NCBI GenBank assembly: GCA_013204555.1 | Contig: JABMNO010000041.1 | Coordinates: 1 to 64,000, forward strand | DNA: 64,000 nt | Origin: Chloroflexota bacterium | GTDB lineage: Bacteria > Chloroflexota > Dehalococcoidia > Lucifugimonadales > Lucifugimonadaceae | Reading direction: 5' to 3' | In this document: piece after piece, positions 17,447 through 25,573 of the stretch | How the letters are laid out: each line of letters starts with the position of its first letter | Position numbering within the stretch: position 1 is the first letter of the stretch | Made by a program: the position numbers and the translations under genes | The notes under the pieces: generated by a model | Seen by the model: the letters and a program-made list of their open reading frames with translations, nothing else | Database searches by the model: none | Told to the model about the DNA's origin: nothing

Positions 17447-18661
17447 GTGGTTGACGCCAAATACGATGTAGCAATTATCGGCGCCGGGATAATTGGGCTT
17501 TCGACTGCCATGCACCTGTTGCAGAGGCACCCGAACCTCAAGGTTGGGATAGTCGAAAAAAACCATGAGATTGCGTCGCAACAAACCGGCCACAATAGTG
17601 GGGTAATCCACTCTGGAATCTACTATCGGCCAGGCTCGTTCAAGGCCCAGTTCTGCGTTGAAGGTCGGCAATCGATGGTCCGATTCTGCGAAGAGAACGG
17701 CATCGACTTCAATCCAATTGGCAAGGTCATCATTGCCAACTCAGAAGAAGAACTCGCCCGGCTTGACCTCCTACACGAGCGCGGCACGGCCAACGGTGTT
17801 CCTGATCTACAGCTAGTGGAAGCGGACAAACTCAAAGAGATTGAGCCGCATGTAGTTGCAAAACGCGCCCTGTGGGCGCCGCATACGGGAATCGTCAACT
17901 ACAAAGATGTGTCTCGCGTTTATCTGAACCGGATAGAAGACACGGGCGGAACCATACATCTCAACTCCTCCGTCAGGTCCATTGAGCGCAATAACGGCAT
18001 CACCGTAATTCACACCTCCAGTGGCGACTACGAGGCGACGAACGTTGTGAACTGCGCAGGCCTTCATTCCGACCGCATTGCGTCTATGATGGGAGCTAAT
18101 CCCGGGGTGAAAATCGTACCGTTCAGAGGCGAGTACTACACGCTCAAGAAGGAGAGTGAGCGGCTCGTAAAGGGTTTGATATACCCCGTCCCAGACCCCG
18201 ATCTCCCGTTCCTTGGAGTCCATTTCACCCACAACATAAAGGGTTATGTGGAAGCCGGTCCAAACGCTGTTCTAGCGACTGCCCGTGAGGGGTACCGCAA
18301 GCGTGATTTCAGTCCCAAAGATTTCACGGAAACGATGACTTACAAGGGCTTCTGGAAGATGGCCGCGCAGCAGTGGAAGACCGGCTTCATGGAGATGAAT
18401 CGGTCGCTCCGGAAGAGCATCTTCGTTCGCGACTTGCAGAAAATGATTCCTGAAATCCAGTCTAGCGACCTTGGTGATGGCGGCTCTGGTGTTCGCGCCC
18501 AGGCTGTGGATGCTTCGGGAAGACTGCTGGATGACTTCGTGATTGAGCAGACTGAACACTCGGTACACGTCCTCAATGCACCCTCTCCTGGCGCGACCTC
18601 GTCACTGGTAATTGGTCGTCACATCACAGAACTCGCAGATCAGGCATTCTCGCTGAACTGA
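17447..18661 (+). CDS. lhgO: L-2-hydroxyglutarate oxidase (LhgO-like FAD protein)
   Basis: A 404-residue FAD-dependent DAO-family enzyme. The N-terminal dinucleotide motif VAIIGAGIIGLSTAMHL is followed by QQTGHNSGVIHSGIYYRPGS, the hallmark of L-2-hydroxyglutarate dehydrogenase/oxidase. Other family features are GIVNYKDVSR, VVNCAGLHSDRIA and the C-terminal APSPGATSSLVIGRHI. It oxidises L-2-hydroxyglutarate to 2-oxoglutarate and is usually membrane-associated, passing electrons to quinone or oxygen. The start is GTG with ACGGAG just upstream. Followed 33 bp later by an amidohydrolase; the nearby lut operon and glycerate kinase suggest coordinated hydroxyacid use. Confidence 0.93.
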   Translation: MVDAKYDVAIIGAGIIGLSTAMHLLQRHPNLKVGIVEKNHEIASQQTGHNSGVIHSGIYYRPGSFKAQFCVEGRQSMVRFCEENGIDFNPIGKVIIANSEEELARLDLLHERGTANGVPDLQLVEADKLKEIEPHVVAKRALWAPHTGIVNYKDVSRVYLNRIEDTGGTIHLNSSVRSIERNNGITVIHTSSGDYEATNVVNCAGLHSDRIASMMGANPGVKIVPFRGEYYTLKKESERLVKGLIYPVPDPDLPFLGVHFTHNIKGYVEAGPNAVLATAREGYRKRDFSPKDFTETMTYKGFWKMAAQQWKTGFMEMNRSLRKSIFVRDLQKMIPEIQSSDLGDGGSGVRAQAVDASGRLLDDFVIEQTEHSVHVLNAPSPGATSSLVIGRHITELADQAFSLN

Positions 18662-18694
18662 GCCGACGCGACACTACAGTAGGAGCGGATCACG

Positions 18695-19864
18695 ATGACG
18701 ACAGATAACGGAAGATTCGACCTCCTCCTCCAGGGTGGGCACGTCATTGATCCGGCGAATGAGATCGATGGTCCTGCTGACGTTGGAATACGTGACGGGA
18801 AGATCGCGGCGGTTGGTCAGGGGCTCAGTTCGACCAATGCCGCCAGAGTCGCCGATGTCTCTGGCCTCTACGTGACGCCCGGCCTGATAGATATCCACTC
18901 GCACCACTTTGGTTATTCCGCCTGGATATTTCCCGACGAATACGCTTTCCCGAACGGCACGACCACGGTGGTGGACGCTGGAGGAGCCGGATACAAGAAT
19001 TTCCACGAGTTCAAGACCGAGATCATCGACAAAGCTCAGGTGCGCGTACTTGCGCTGCTGAATATCGTTGGCGGCGGCATGCTTGGCGTTGTTGAACAAG
19101 ACGCGTCAGAGATGCAAGCTCCACCGTGCGCCGACCGGATTATGGAGTACCCCGACCTGATTGTTGGAGTGAAGGCTGCGCACCACAAGTACGGTTGGGA
19201 ATCTGTTGATGGCGCCATGGAGGCGGGCGAAATATCCGGCAAATTCGTGATGGTGGATTTCCAGCCTCGGAAAGAGCGCACTTACCGGCAATTGATCCTG
19301 GAGCATATGCGGCCTGGAGATGTACACACGCACATGTACGGTCAGCATATTGAGCAGCTAGACGCCAGCAAGGTTGTCCCCGACTACATGTGGGAAGCTC
19401 GAGACAAAGGCATTCTGTTTGATGTGGGCCATGGAGGCGGCAGCTTCTGGTTCCGGGTGGCGAAACCGTGCATGGAGCAGGGCTGGCGGCCAGACACGAT
19501 TAGCACCGACGCCCACAAAGGCAGCTTCTTCATGCCACGGGCAACGATGCCGATGACGATGTCCAAGCTGATGAATCTTGGTATGCCTCTCAACGAAGCC
19601 ATCTTCCGCTCTACCGTCGAACCAGCACGTGTCATTGATCGCCCAGAGCTTGGCGCGCTATCCCCTGGTGCAGAAGCAGATGTGGCGGTGTTCGAGTTGG
19701 AAAAGGGCGACTTTGGGTTTATTGATTCCGGACTCGCGTCGATGCGTGGCACGCAGCGTCTTTTGGCCCATATGACCATCCGAACCGGCGAAGTAGTCTG
19801 GGATCTCAATGGGATCACCAGACCAGATTGGGCGTCTCAAGGCGAGTACATCCGCCTGGACTAA
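18695..19864 (+). CDS. Amidohydrolase/deacetylase-family metalloenzyme
   Basis: A 389-residue TIM-barrel amidohydrolase. Metal ligands are readable: GLIDIHSHHFG (HxH, about residue 67), GVKAAHHKYG (candidate bridging Lys followed by His), GDVHTHMYGQH, DVGHGGGSFWF and STDAHKGSFF (Asp/His at the last strand). The flanking beta-sandwich is present (LLLQGGHVIDPAN at the start, GAEADVAVFELEKG near the end). The layout fits the dihydroorotase-like amidohydrolase/deacetylase family rather than true PyrC. The substrate is unknown. It follows lhgO by 33 bp and is probably cotranscribed. Confidence 0.88.
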   Translation: MTTDNGRFDLLLQGGHVIDPANEIDGPADVGIRDGKIAAVGQGLSSTNAARVADVSGLYVTPGLIDIHSHHFGYSAWIFPDEYAFPNGTTTVVDAGGAGYKNFHEFKTEIIDKAQVRVLALLNIVGGGMLGVVEQDASEMQAPPCADRIMEYPDLIVGVKAAHHKYGWESVDGAMEAGEISGKFVMVDFQPRKERTYRQLILEHMRPGDVHTHMYGQHIEQLDASKVVPDYMWEARDKGILFDVGHGGGSFWFRVAKPCMEQGWRPDTISTDAHKGSFFMPRATMPMTMSKLMNLGMPLNEAIFRSTVEPARVIDRPELGALSPGAEADVAVFELEKGDFGFIDSGLASMRGTQRLLAHMTIRTGEVVWDLNGITRPDWASQGEYIRLD

Positions 19865-20054
19865 TCGCGCCCTCAAGACGCTGTCTTATGTCGCAAAATG
19901 CGATAAGTCACGCGTCATTTTCATCGGTGGCTGCAATACAGCATGTCGGATAACACCCAAGTCCGGCAGGGCGTTGAGCACCCTGTTGTGCGGGAACCCG
20001 CAGTAGTTGTGGGAATCGCGGCGACCTAGCATTGTGACTGTCCCCACCATTCAT

Positions 20055-21998
20055 ATGAGCACTTCAACAAGAATATGGTTCAACGGAGAATCCAGCACAC
20101 TGCATTCTCCCGTCGTCGCGTTTAACGTGAGAACGACGGCCGCGGCAGAATGGGCCTGGGTTGCTGGCAGATTCGGTCTGGTCCTCGCCGCAATCATTGG
20201 CACTTCCGTGTTCCTTTCAGGCACGTCAGCGTTCAGCCTGCTCATTAGCCTTTCGGTGATAGTGCTGGCTGCGGATGCTGGAATAGGCTGGCTGCTCTAC
20301 AGGGACAGCGTCCGACAGGCGTTTATCGCCGGCCTGGCTTTGGACACCCTGACGATCCTGATCGGCTGGACACTGGGGACATGGCTACTGGCAGGCACCG
20401 AGCACACCAATGACGTCTATCTGATCCTCTTTCCGGTTCTAGTGTCCGGTGCGGTGCGTCTGGGATGGCCTCTTGGCGTTGCTCAGGCGTTGTTATTCAT
20501 CCTCTGGGTTGCGGGAATCAACGTCCTGTTACTTGGCTCGTCCACCTATGCCGTTGAACAAACTCCACTGCGCATCCTTTTCATGGTGGCAACCGTTGGG
20601 CTTACGGCCTGGTTGGTAGGTCTACTACGCAGAGAAAGAGAATACGCTGAGGAGAAATGGAAGGAGAGCGAGACACTGGCCGGGCTGGGCCGAATAATAA
20701 GCTCATCTCCCGATATCGATAGCGTCTATCGACGTTTCTCAGAAGCGGTTGCAGAGTTGTTGCCATTCGACCGCATGAGCATTTCCACTGTTTCCGGAGG
20801 CGATGGCGCTATAACTCTTCGATATGTTGAGGGACAGCAACTCAGAATGCAGGGACCGTCGGCATCCAACCTGCTTGAGATATCCCTGACCGGATACGTT
20901 CTCCAGTCGCTAACGCCTATCAGGGTTGGCGTAGGGAAAAAGATTGAACATCCTTCTCCTACACCGCTGATCGATTCAAGCGGGCAGGCGTTCCGGTCAT
21001 CACTATGCGCTCCCGTCATTTCAGTCGGGATGGCCATTGGGGCGCTCACGCTCCACACATTTGAGGCTGGAGCCTACGATGAGGCGGATGAGGAAAACCT
21101 TCTCCGTATTGCCGATCAGATATCGGGAGCGCTTGCCACTGAACTGAGTCACACCCGTGAAATGGGATTGATTGAGGCTCACGGAGAGCTTGAGGCAGAG
21201 AACCGCGAGCTGGAACGGGTGAACGAAGAGAAGAGCAAATTCCTCTCCACGGTGTCACATGAGTTGAAGACGCCGCTAACCAGCATGCTGGCATTTGCAG
21301 ACATCTTGAAGCGGAACAAAAAGGGCAATCTAGACGATAAAGATCTGGATCAACTCACTGTGATTCAACGCAATGGCCGTCGTCTTAGTATTCTTATTGA
21401 CGACCTCGTAGACGTCGCCAGGTTCGATGCAGGCTCGCTTCAGATATCACCAAACGAATTTGATGCCGTGGAGATGCTTGATGATGTAGTGAAATCGTTC
21501 GGGCCGATTTTTGAAGGTAAAGACCAGCAACTCAGATTGATCGCTCCATATGAGTCGATCAGGATTTTTGCGGATCAGGCGAGGCTGGCGCAGGTTATTA
21601 CCAACCTCATCAGCAACGCCTCCAAATATTCACCGCACGAATCGGTTGTTGAGATTGAGGTATCGGTTGTGGAAGACCGGTTGGGCATCGCCGTTCGGGA
21701 CAACGGCAATGGAATCAGCGAAGAGGATCAGGCGAAGTTGTTCATCCCCTTCTTTAGAGTTGAAAGTGACGTGGAAAGCGCCGTCCCGGGAACTGGCCTT
21801 GGATTGGCGATCAGCAACTCCATTGTTGAGCTCCACGACGGAGATCTGACAGTCGACAGCGAACCGGGCAAGGGCAGTGTGTTCTGGGTCTCAATCCCCG
21901 GGATAATTGAGGGGCAATCAGGAATTTCGGTCCCCGAAGGTCAACCCGAAACGGAGTTCGCATCAAGGTTGGCTCACGCGGCCGACGAAGCGGCCTAG
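20055..21998 (+). CDS. Membrane sensor histidine kinase with GAF domain
   Basis: A 647-residue sensor kinase. Residues ~30-200 hold about six membrane segments (e.g. FGLVLAAIIGTSVFL). A GAF domain follows at about 215-370 (AVAELLPFDRMSISTV, LCAPVISVGMAIGALTL), then a coiled coil (ELEAENRELERVNEEKS). The HisKA box KFLSTVSHELKTPLTSML carries the phosphorylated His near residue 402. The ATPase domain shows the N-box LISNASKYSPHES, G1 VRDNGNGISEEDQAKLF and G2 GTGLGLAISNSIVELHDG. No response regulator is adjacent, so it is an orphan kinase in this window. The ATG at 20055 is preferred over 20007, which adds 16 unlikely residues. The preceding 190 bp show no gene. Confidence 0.92.
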   Translation: MSTSTRIWFNGESSTLHSPVVAFNVRTTAAAEWAWVAGRFGLVLAAIIGTSVFLSGTSAFSLLISLSVIVLAADAGIGWLLYRDSVRQAFIAGLALDTLTILIGWTLGTWLLAGTEHTNDVYLILFPVLVSGAVRLGWPLGVAQALLFILWVAGINVLLLGSSTYAVEQTPLRILFMVATVGLTAWLVGLLRREREYAEEKWKESETLAGLGRIISSSPDIDSVYRRFSEAVAELLPFDRMSISTVSGGDGAITLRYVEGQQLRMQGPSASNLLEISLTGYVLQSLTPIRVGVGKKIEHPSPTPLIDSSGQAFRSSLCAPVISVGMAIGALTLHTFEAGAYDEADEENLLRIADQISGALATELSHTREMGLIEAHGELEAENRELERVNEEKSKFLSTVSHELKTPLTSMLAFADILKRNKKGNLDDKDLDQLTVIQRNGRRLSILIDDLVDVARFDAGSLQISPNEFDAVEMLDDVVKSFGPIFEGKDQQLRLIAPYESIRIFADQARLAQVITNLISNASKYSPHESVVEIEVSVVEDRLGIAVRDNGNGISEEDQAKLFIPFFRVESDVESAVPGTGLGLAISNSIVELHDGDLTVDSEPGKGSVFWVSIPGIIEGQSGISVPEGQPETEFASRLAHAADEAA

Positions 21999-22029
21999 CA
22001 ACTCGACGACAGGCGGGGAACGCCGTGTG

Positions 22030-22212
22030 CTACTCATCCTCGCCATGATCTTCAATCCATGCCTTCGTCCGGCGGAATTCCATGTACGCCCAGGTAGCAG
22101 CACTGGCGACCGCGATCAATGCGATGACGAGCGCCCAGTAGCCTGAGTTGGGGAGACTTGTGTGTATGTAATGGGCGAGTGGTATCAAATTATTCGGCTC
22201 AGGATGTAGCAC
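22030..22212 (-). CDS. Small single-span membrane protein
   Basis: A 60-residue protein with one strong membrane helix (YWALVIALIAVASAATWAYMEF) followed by a positively charged RRTKAW and an acidic tail HGEDE, a typical orientation with the C-terminus in the cytoplasm. I do not recognise a family. It starts 15 bp after the stop of the HAD hydrolase gene on the same strand, which supports cotranscription, and is convergent with the sensor kinase. It could be a chance ORF, but the clean helix and charge pattern argue for a real gene. Confidence 0.5.
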   Translation of the reverse strand: MLHPEPNNLIPLAHYIHTSLPNSGYWALVIALIAVASAATWAYMEFRRTKAWIEDHGEDE

Positions 22213-22227
22213 GCCCAGCCCGTTCGA

Positions 22228-22836
22228 TCAGACGACTATCCCAAATTTTGATAGATCGTCGATTAGCTGCTCCCGGCCCCGGAACACCAGACCGGCAATT
22301 CCGAGCCGCTGGGCACCCTCGATGTTCTCTTCCAGATCGTCGATGAAGAGAATTTGACCCGGTTCGACTCCCGACTGTTCGATTAGCGCTTCATATATGA
22401 GCGGGGCGGGCTTCATTACGCCCACTTCGTAGGAGACGATTGCAGGGTTCATCTTCCGCCCGGAAGGCATCCGGTCGCGCTCCATCTCCCAGTGGACCTC
22501 GTGGGTGTTGCTGCACAGTGCTATACGTTTCTGCTGCACAACAGAGTCCACCAGATCGTACATTCGCCTGTCAGGCTGGACGGAGCTTGCGAATATCGCC
22601 CGGAAATCAGGCTCGGATATCTCGAAATCAAGAATCCGCCGAGTTTGCTCAACAAATTCGATCCACGTCTGGCTGCCTGTTTCAAGCACACGCTTCCGCG
22701 GCTTTGTGTAGCAGGCGTTGATCACCTCTTGAATTGTCGAGCCAGAAAGCCGCGCATACTCGGCAGCTGGCGGCCCCTCGTCAACAAACGTCAGCACATT
22801 GCCCATGTCGAAGGCGACTAGTTCAATTTCAGTCAT
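22228..22836 (-). CDS. HAD-superfamily hydrolase (subfamily IA)
   Basis: A 202-residue haloacid-dehalogenase-like phosphohydrolase from ATG 22836. Motif I ELVAFDMGNVLTFVDEG holds the nucleophilic Asp in D-x-G/M-N form, motif II is ALCSNTHEVH, motif III Lys is in YEVGVMKPAPLIYEAL, and motif IV is ILFIDDLEENIEGAQRLG. The alpha-helical C1 cap lies between motifs I and II. The D-M-G-N form resembles the YihX/glucose-1-phosphatase-like group of small-molecule phosphatases. The substrate is unknown. The reading frame extends upstream through the decayed tRNA-Sec copy, but that part is not coding. Confidence 0.9.
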   Translation of the reverse strand: MTEIELVAFDMGNVLTFVDEGPPAAEYARLSGSTIQEVINACYTKPRKRVLETGSQTWIEFVEQTRRILDFEISEPDFRAIFASSVQPDRRMYDLVDSVVQQKRIALCSNTHEVHWEMERDRMPSGRKMNPAIVSYEVGVMKPAPLIYEALIEQSGVEPGQILFIDDLEENIEGAQRLGIAGLVFRGREQLIDDLSKFGIVV

Positions 22837-22880
22837 GTTTGAGCCGCGCCATATAGAACTTTCTGTCGAATTGAGTTGAT

Positions 22881-22976
22881 AGCGAGAGTGTATGGGAGTC
22901 GGACCCTCCGCGCGCACCGAAACGGCGCAGGTCAGCGGATTTGAAGTTAGGTGATGGGGGTGATGGACAGTCCCAC
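22881..22976 (-). pseudogene. Decayed tRNA-Sec-like sequence (second selC copy)
   Basis: Aligned with the intact tRNA-Sec 1.9 kb away, the 3' part (anticodon loop with TTCAAAT, anticodon 3' stem, long variable arm, T arm) is recognisably the same, with about ten changes in 60 positions. The D-arm and 5' anticodon-stem side have drifted, so that stem no longer pairs, and the acceptor ends (GGGACTG against CACTCTC) pair poorly. It is therefore not a working tRNA. It lies just upstream of the HAD gene. It may be a duplicated selC or the distal repeat left by an element inserted at the selC 3' end. Confidence 0.75.
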
Positions 22977-23128
22977 GCGATCTCATTTCGTACGTGAGTG
23001 AGTCCGCATCGTGCCATGAAGTGCTGACCGGTGGTAGCAAGTTCGGTAGCAAAACGGTTCCTAGAACTAATCCATCTTGAGGGCGAGAGGCGGTCTGTCG
23101 TCGCAGATTCGTTCCTGCGTATGATGTT

Positions 23129-23917
23129 GTGGCGATGGTAAATGTGACGGCGATAGACTTCACCAGAGATGACGATCTTCGTCGGCTCCATTCGTATTTT
23201 CAAAAGCCGCCCGGTCTCGCCTACCACTATACGAGCAAACAAGCGGCACAAAATATCGACTCAGGACAACTGCGGTTGACTCGCGCCGACTACCTTGCTG
23301 ATCGCGAGGAAATCGAGCACGGTCTATCAATTCTGAGCGACACGCTTGGCCCCGATAGTCCTTACATGACTCTTCCGGACGCTATTCGGGAACGCCTCAG
23401 CAACTGCTATGTACTTTCACTCTCAGAAGATTCAGACAACGCACATCTGACCAACGAATATGCCAATCCACCGGGAGGAATATTGGAATTTGAGTACCCA
23501 ATGTTTCACGCTCATGGATTCTGGCATTCCGTCCCTGAAGAAGACGGTTCATACCGACTCCACTATTTTCAAGATTTGTATGACCAGTTCGACGGCTTCG
23601 TAATTTATGACGATGACCTAAAACTGGAAATCATCGAATTCATCGTTCAACTACTTCCAAGGATGCTTGACCCCGCTACGTCTGCCATAGAGCGTTTTGG
23701 CTTCGTAGTACACGACCTCATCGTCCCGTTCTTGCTCTTCAAAAACAGCAAGTTCATGGACGAGGCTGAATATCGAATCGCGTTCGTGCGTAAGGCTGAA
23801 GGTGACAATAAATATGAATCTTGCGGATTGGTACGAGGCAATCCGATTAGGCACATTGCGGTGAGAATGCCATCGTCAGTTGCTTCCATCGTCGCAAGGA
23901 CCGGTGACTGGACCTAA
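23129..23917 (+). CDS. DUF2971-family protein
   Basis: A 262-residue protein fitting DUF2971. The N-terminal part reads LAYHYTSKQAAQNIDSGQLRLTRADYLADREEIEHGL, the usual YHYTS...L.I...L.LT....L.D..E pattern. Near the C-terminus KFMDEAEYRIAFVRK matches the second signature (K..x.x.E.EYRI). The function of the family is not settled; members occur often in accessory and defence-rich regions. The start is the GTG at 23129, with an ATG two codons later. It lies alone on the plus strand between the two tRNA-Sec copies, consistent with being cargo of an inserted element. Confidence 0.8.
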   Translation: MAMVNVTAIDFTRDDDLRRLHSYFQKPPGLAYHYTSKQAAQNIDSGQLRLTRADYLADREEIEHGLSILSDTLGPDSPYMTLPDAIRERLSNCYVLSLSEDSDNAHLTNEYANPPGGILEFEYPMFHAHGFWHSVPEEDGSYRLHYFQDLYDQFDGFVIYDDDLKLEIIEFIVQLLPRMLDPATSAIERFGFVVHDLIVPFLLFKNSKFMDEAEYRIAFVRKAEGDNKYESCGLVRGNPIRHIAVRMPSSVASIVARTGDWT

Positions 23918-24072
23918 ATCCCCGAACATAAGAACTGGCGCTGACGCGAAGAAAGAGAGCATCCGGTGGTGTCGGATTATGACTTTTGGGTCACGACACC
24001 AAAGCCCTGCGTGGACTGGAAGGGGCTACCGGGTGCTGAAATCACCTGCGCGTCCAGTTCGAAAATAATGCG

Positions 24073-24699
24073 CTAAAACATGTTCCCTGGCACGCTCTCC
24101 GGTGCGTGGTCGAGGTAGGCGTTTATGAACTCCTGAATCGCCTCGGCGTCGAACTCATCAAGGAACAGAATGCGACGCCATGCTGTGATAGCGATCTTGC
24201 TTTTCATGTTTGAATATGGAGATATAACGAACTGGGAGAAGCCTGTGATTGCCACGCCCACCAGCTGTTGCGCCGTCTCTGGGCATCCGTCGGAGCAGTT
24301 GTAGTGGAGGCCAATCCCGCCATGTTCCAGGTTGTGCACCAAGGCTTCGTCGCTAATCTCCGCGGTGTACGGTCCCCATCGCACGGGAGCGCCGTAAGGA
24401 GCCACCGGGCTTGGAGCGGTCACACCCCAGTGGGAACCTGACGTGGCGGGAGCGGTGTTGTAGCCATTGAATTTCTCGCCCACAGAGACGTGATCACGCC
24501 CCATATCAGCCTGAATCGAAACCAGCCCTGAATAACTTCCCTGGTTGGAGACAGATGGGAAAGGCGTATCTGACGCTGCGTTTTGAAGATTGGAGTCAGC
24601 ACCGGGAGCAACCTGACCAGATCCTGAGTCGCCACCGCACGAGATAACGACGGCGATCAATATTGAAATAACGGTCAATTTATACGTTGGAATGAGAAT
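24073..24699 (-). CDS. DUF3105-domain lipoprotein
   Basis: About 208 residues. The N-terminus has a lipoprotein-type signal: a Lys, the hydrophobic stretch LTVISILIAVV, then I-S-C-G-G as lipobox, so it should be anchored outside the membrane through Cys. The C-terminal 140 residues are DUF3105: NGYNTAPATSGSHWG, YGAPVRWGPY, ALVHNLEHGGIGLHYNCSDGC and a final ITAWRRI. Function unknown. The frame has no ATG near the signal; an ATT at 24699 sits 7 nt after GGAG, and a TTG at 24678 is an alternative. The frame runs back into the tRNA-Sec gene, which is not coding. Confidence 0.8.
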   Translation of the reverse strand: MLIPTYKLTVISILIAVVISCGGDSGSGQVAPGADSNLQNAASDTPFPSVSNQGSYSGLVSIQADMGRDHVSVGEKFNGYNTAPATSGSHWGVTAPSPVAPYGAPVRWGPYTAEISDEALVHNLEHGGIGLHYNCSDGCPETAQQLVGVAITGFSQFVISPYSNMKSKIAITAWRRILFLDEFDAEAIQEFINAYLDHAPESVPGNMF

Positions 24700-24741
24700 A
24701 CCTAATCTCCAGACATCTCTAGAAATAGTCCAGAGAACACG

Positions 24742-24840
24742 TGGCGGGAGTGCAAGGGAGTCGAACCCTCCGCGCACACCGAAAGGGCGCACGCCAGCGG
24801 ATTTGAAGTCCGTGAAGCCCACCGGAGCTCATCCACTCCC
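24742..24840 (-). tRNA. selC: tRNA-Sec (anticodon TCA)
   Basis: A 99-nt tRNA on the minus strand with encoded CCA. The acceptor arms GGGAGTG and CACTCCC pair perfectly. The anticodon arm CGGA-CTTCAAA-TCCG is the classic tRNA-Sec form, with anticodon TCA at 24806-24804 reading UGA. A long extra arm (GCGTGCGCC...GGTGTGCGC, about 9 bp with G-T pairs) and the T loop TTCGACT follow. The long variable arm plus TCA anticodon together exclude an ordinary tRNA-Trp or suppressor. It implies that the cell decodes UGA as selenocysteine and must encode SelA, SelB and SelD elsewhere; none is in this window. Two UGA-containing genes here are likely clients. Confidence 0.95.
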
Positions 24841-25020
24841 ACGTACCGCAATTGCGGCGAATACAGATTTTAGCGCTTCTGTCCGCGTAGCACGGGCTTC
24901 CAGCCGGTACGAGCAGCCAGTTGGCGCGTAATTAGTCAGCACGTTCGCGTATCGCTGGGCCGTCATCTACATCCTCGCTAGCGCAGAGATGCCCATGCCA
25001 CGGTCCGGAGCGTTACGCGA

Positions 25021-25057
25021 AACCGGCGTGACTCCAGTTATGAGAGTCACGCCGGTT
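25021..25057 (-). terminator. terminator after trxA
   Basis: Perfect 14-bp inverted repeat: AACCGGCGTGACTC (25021-25034) and GAGTCACGCCGGTT (25044-25057) with a 9-nt loop. Read on the minus strand it lies 30 bp past the trxA stop and is followed by TTTCG, a short U-run. Most likely an intrinsic terminator for trxA. Confidence 0.75.
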
Positions 25058-25086
25058 CTCTGATCTGTGTTGCGATCAAATGGTGT

Positions 25087-25410
25087 TTAGACCACCTGGT
25101 CGATCTTCTCCTGGAGGACCTGCTTCGGAACTGCCCCAACTACCTGATTCACAGGCTTGCCATCCTTGAAGATCAGCAATGTTGGGATTGAACGGATGCC
25201 GTAGGTTCCCGCGGTCAACGGACTTGAGTCAACGTCTACCTTGGTCACCTTCAACCTGCCGTCATAGTCCGCCGCAAGTTCCTCAACCACAGGCGCAACC
25301 ATCTTACAGGGACCACACCAGTCGGCCCAGAAATCCACCAGAACCGGTTGGTCTGAGTTCAGGACTTCTTCTGTAAAAGTGGCGTCTGTGACGGCCAGCG
25401 GCTTTGCCAT
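25087..25410 (-). CDS. trxA: Thioredoxin
   Basis: A 107-residue classical thioredoxin with the active site [19 protein letters not shown] (WCGPC at about residues 30-34), the [26 protein letters not shown] stretch with the cis-Pro, and the terminal QKIDQ-type helix. It reduces disulfides of cytosolic proteins with electrons from thioredoxin reductase and may reduce the peroxiredoxin and selenoproteins of this window. A strong ribosome site, GAGGAGAAAAC, precedes the ATG. Monocistronic, with its own terminator. Unlike the two DsbA-family genes here, it keeps Cys at both active-site positions. Confidence 0.97.
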   Translation of the reverse strand: MAKPLAVTDATFTEEVLNSDQPVLVDFWADWCGPCKMVAPVVEELAADYDGRLKVTKVDVDSSPLTAGTYGIRSIPTLLIFKDGKPVNQVVGAVPKQVLQEKIDQVV

Positions 25411-25573
25411 TTTTGTTTTCTCCTCGAGTCACGTGTAGCGCTCGACTTTTAGGGTCCAGACTATCGTCCGGGATTCGTGCTTTTCAGCGTTTGCAATAAC
25501 TTAGATTCTAGCAGCGCATTCTAGATGCACAAACACAGCCCTGACCCAGGCGCTGTGGATGGATACACCACCA

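Noticed and set aside
22837..23163. Upstream extension of the HAD hydrolase frame
   Set aside because: It reads through the decayed tRNA-Sec copy and has no HAD-like content; the domain begins at the ATG at 22836.
25087..25410. Thioredoxin as a selenoprotein
   Set aside because: Both active-site positions of WCGPC are Cys codons.
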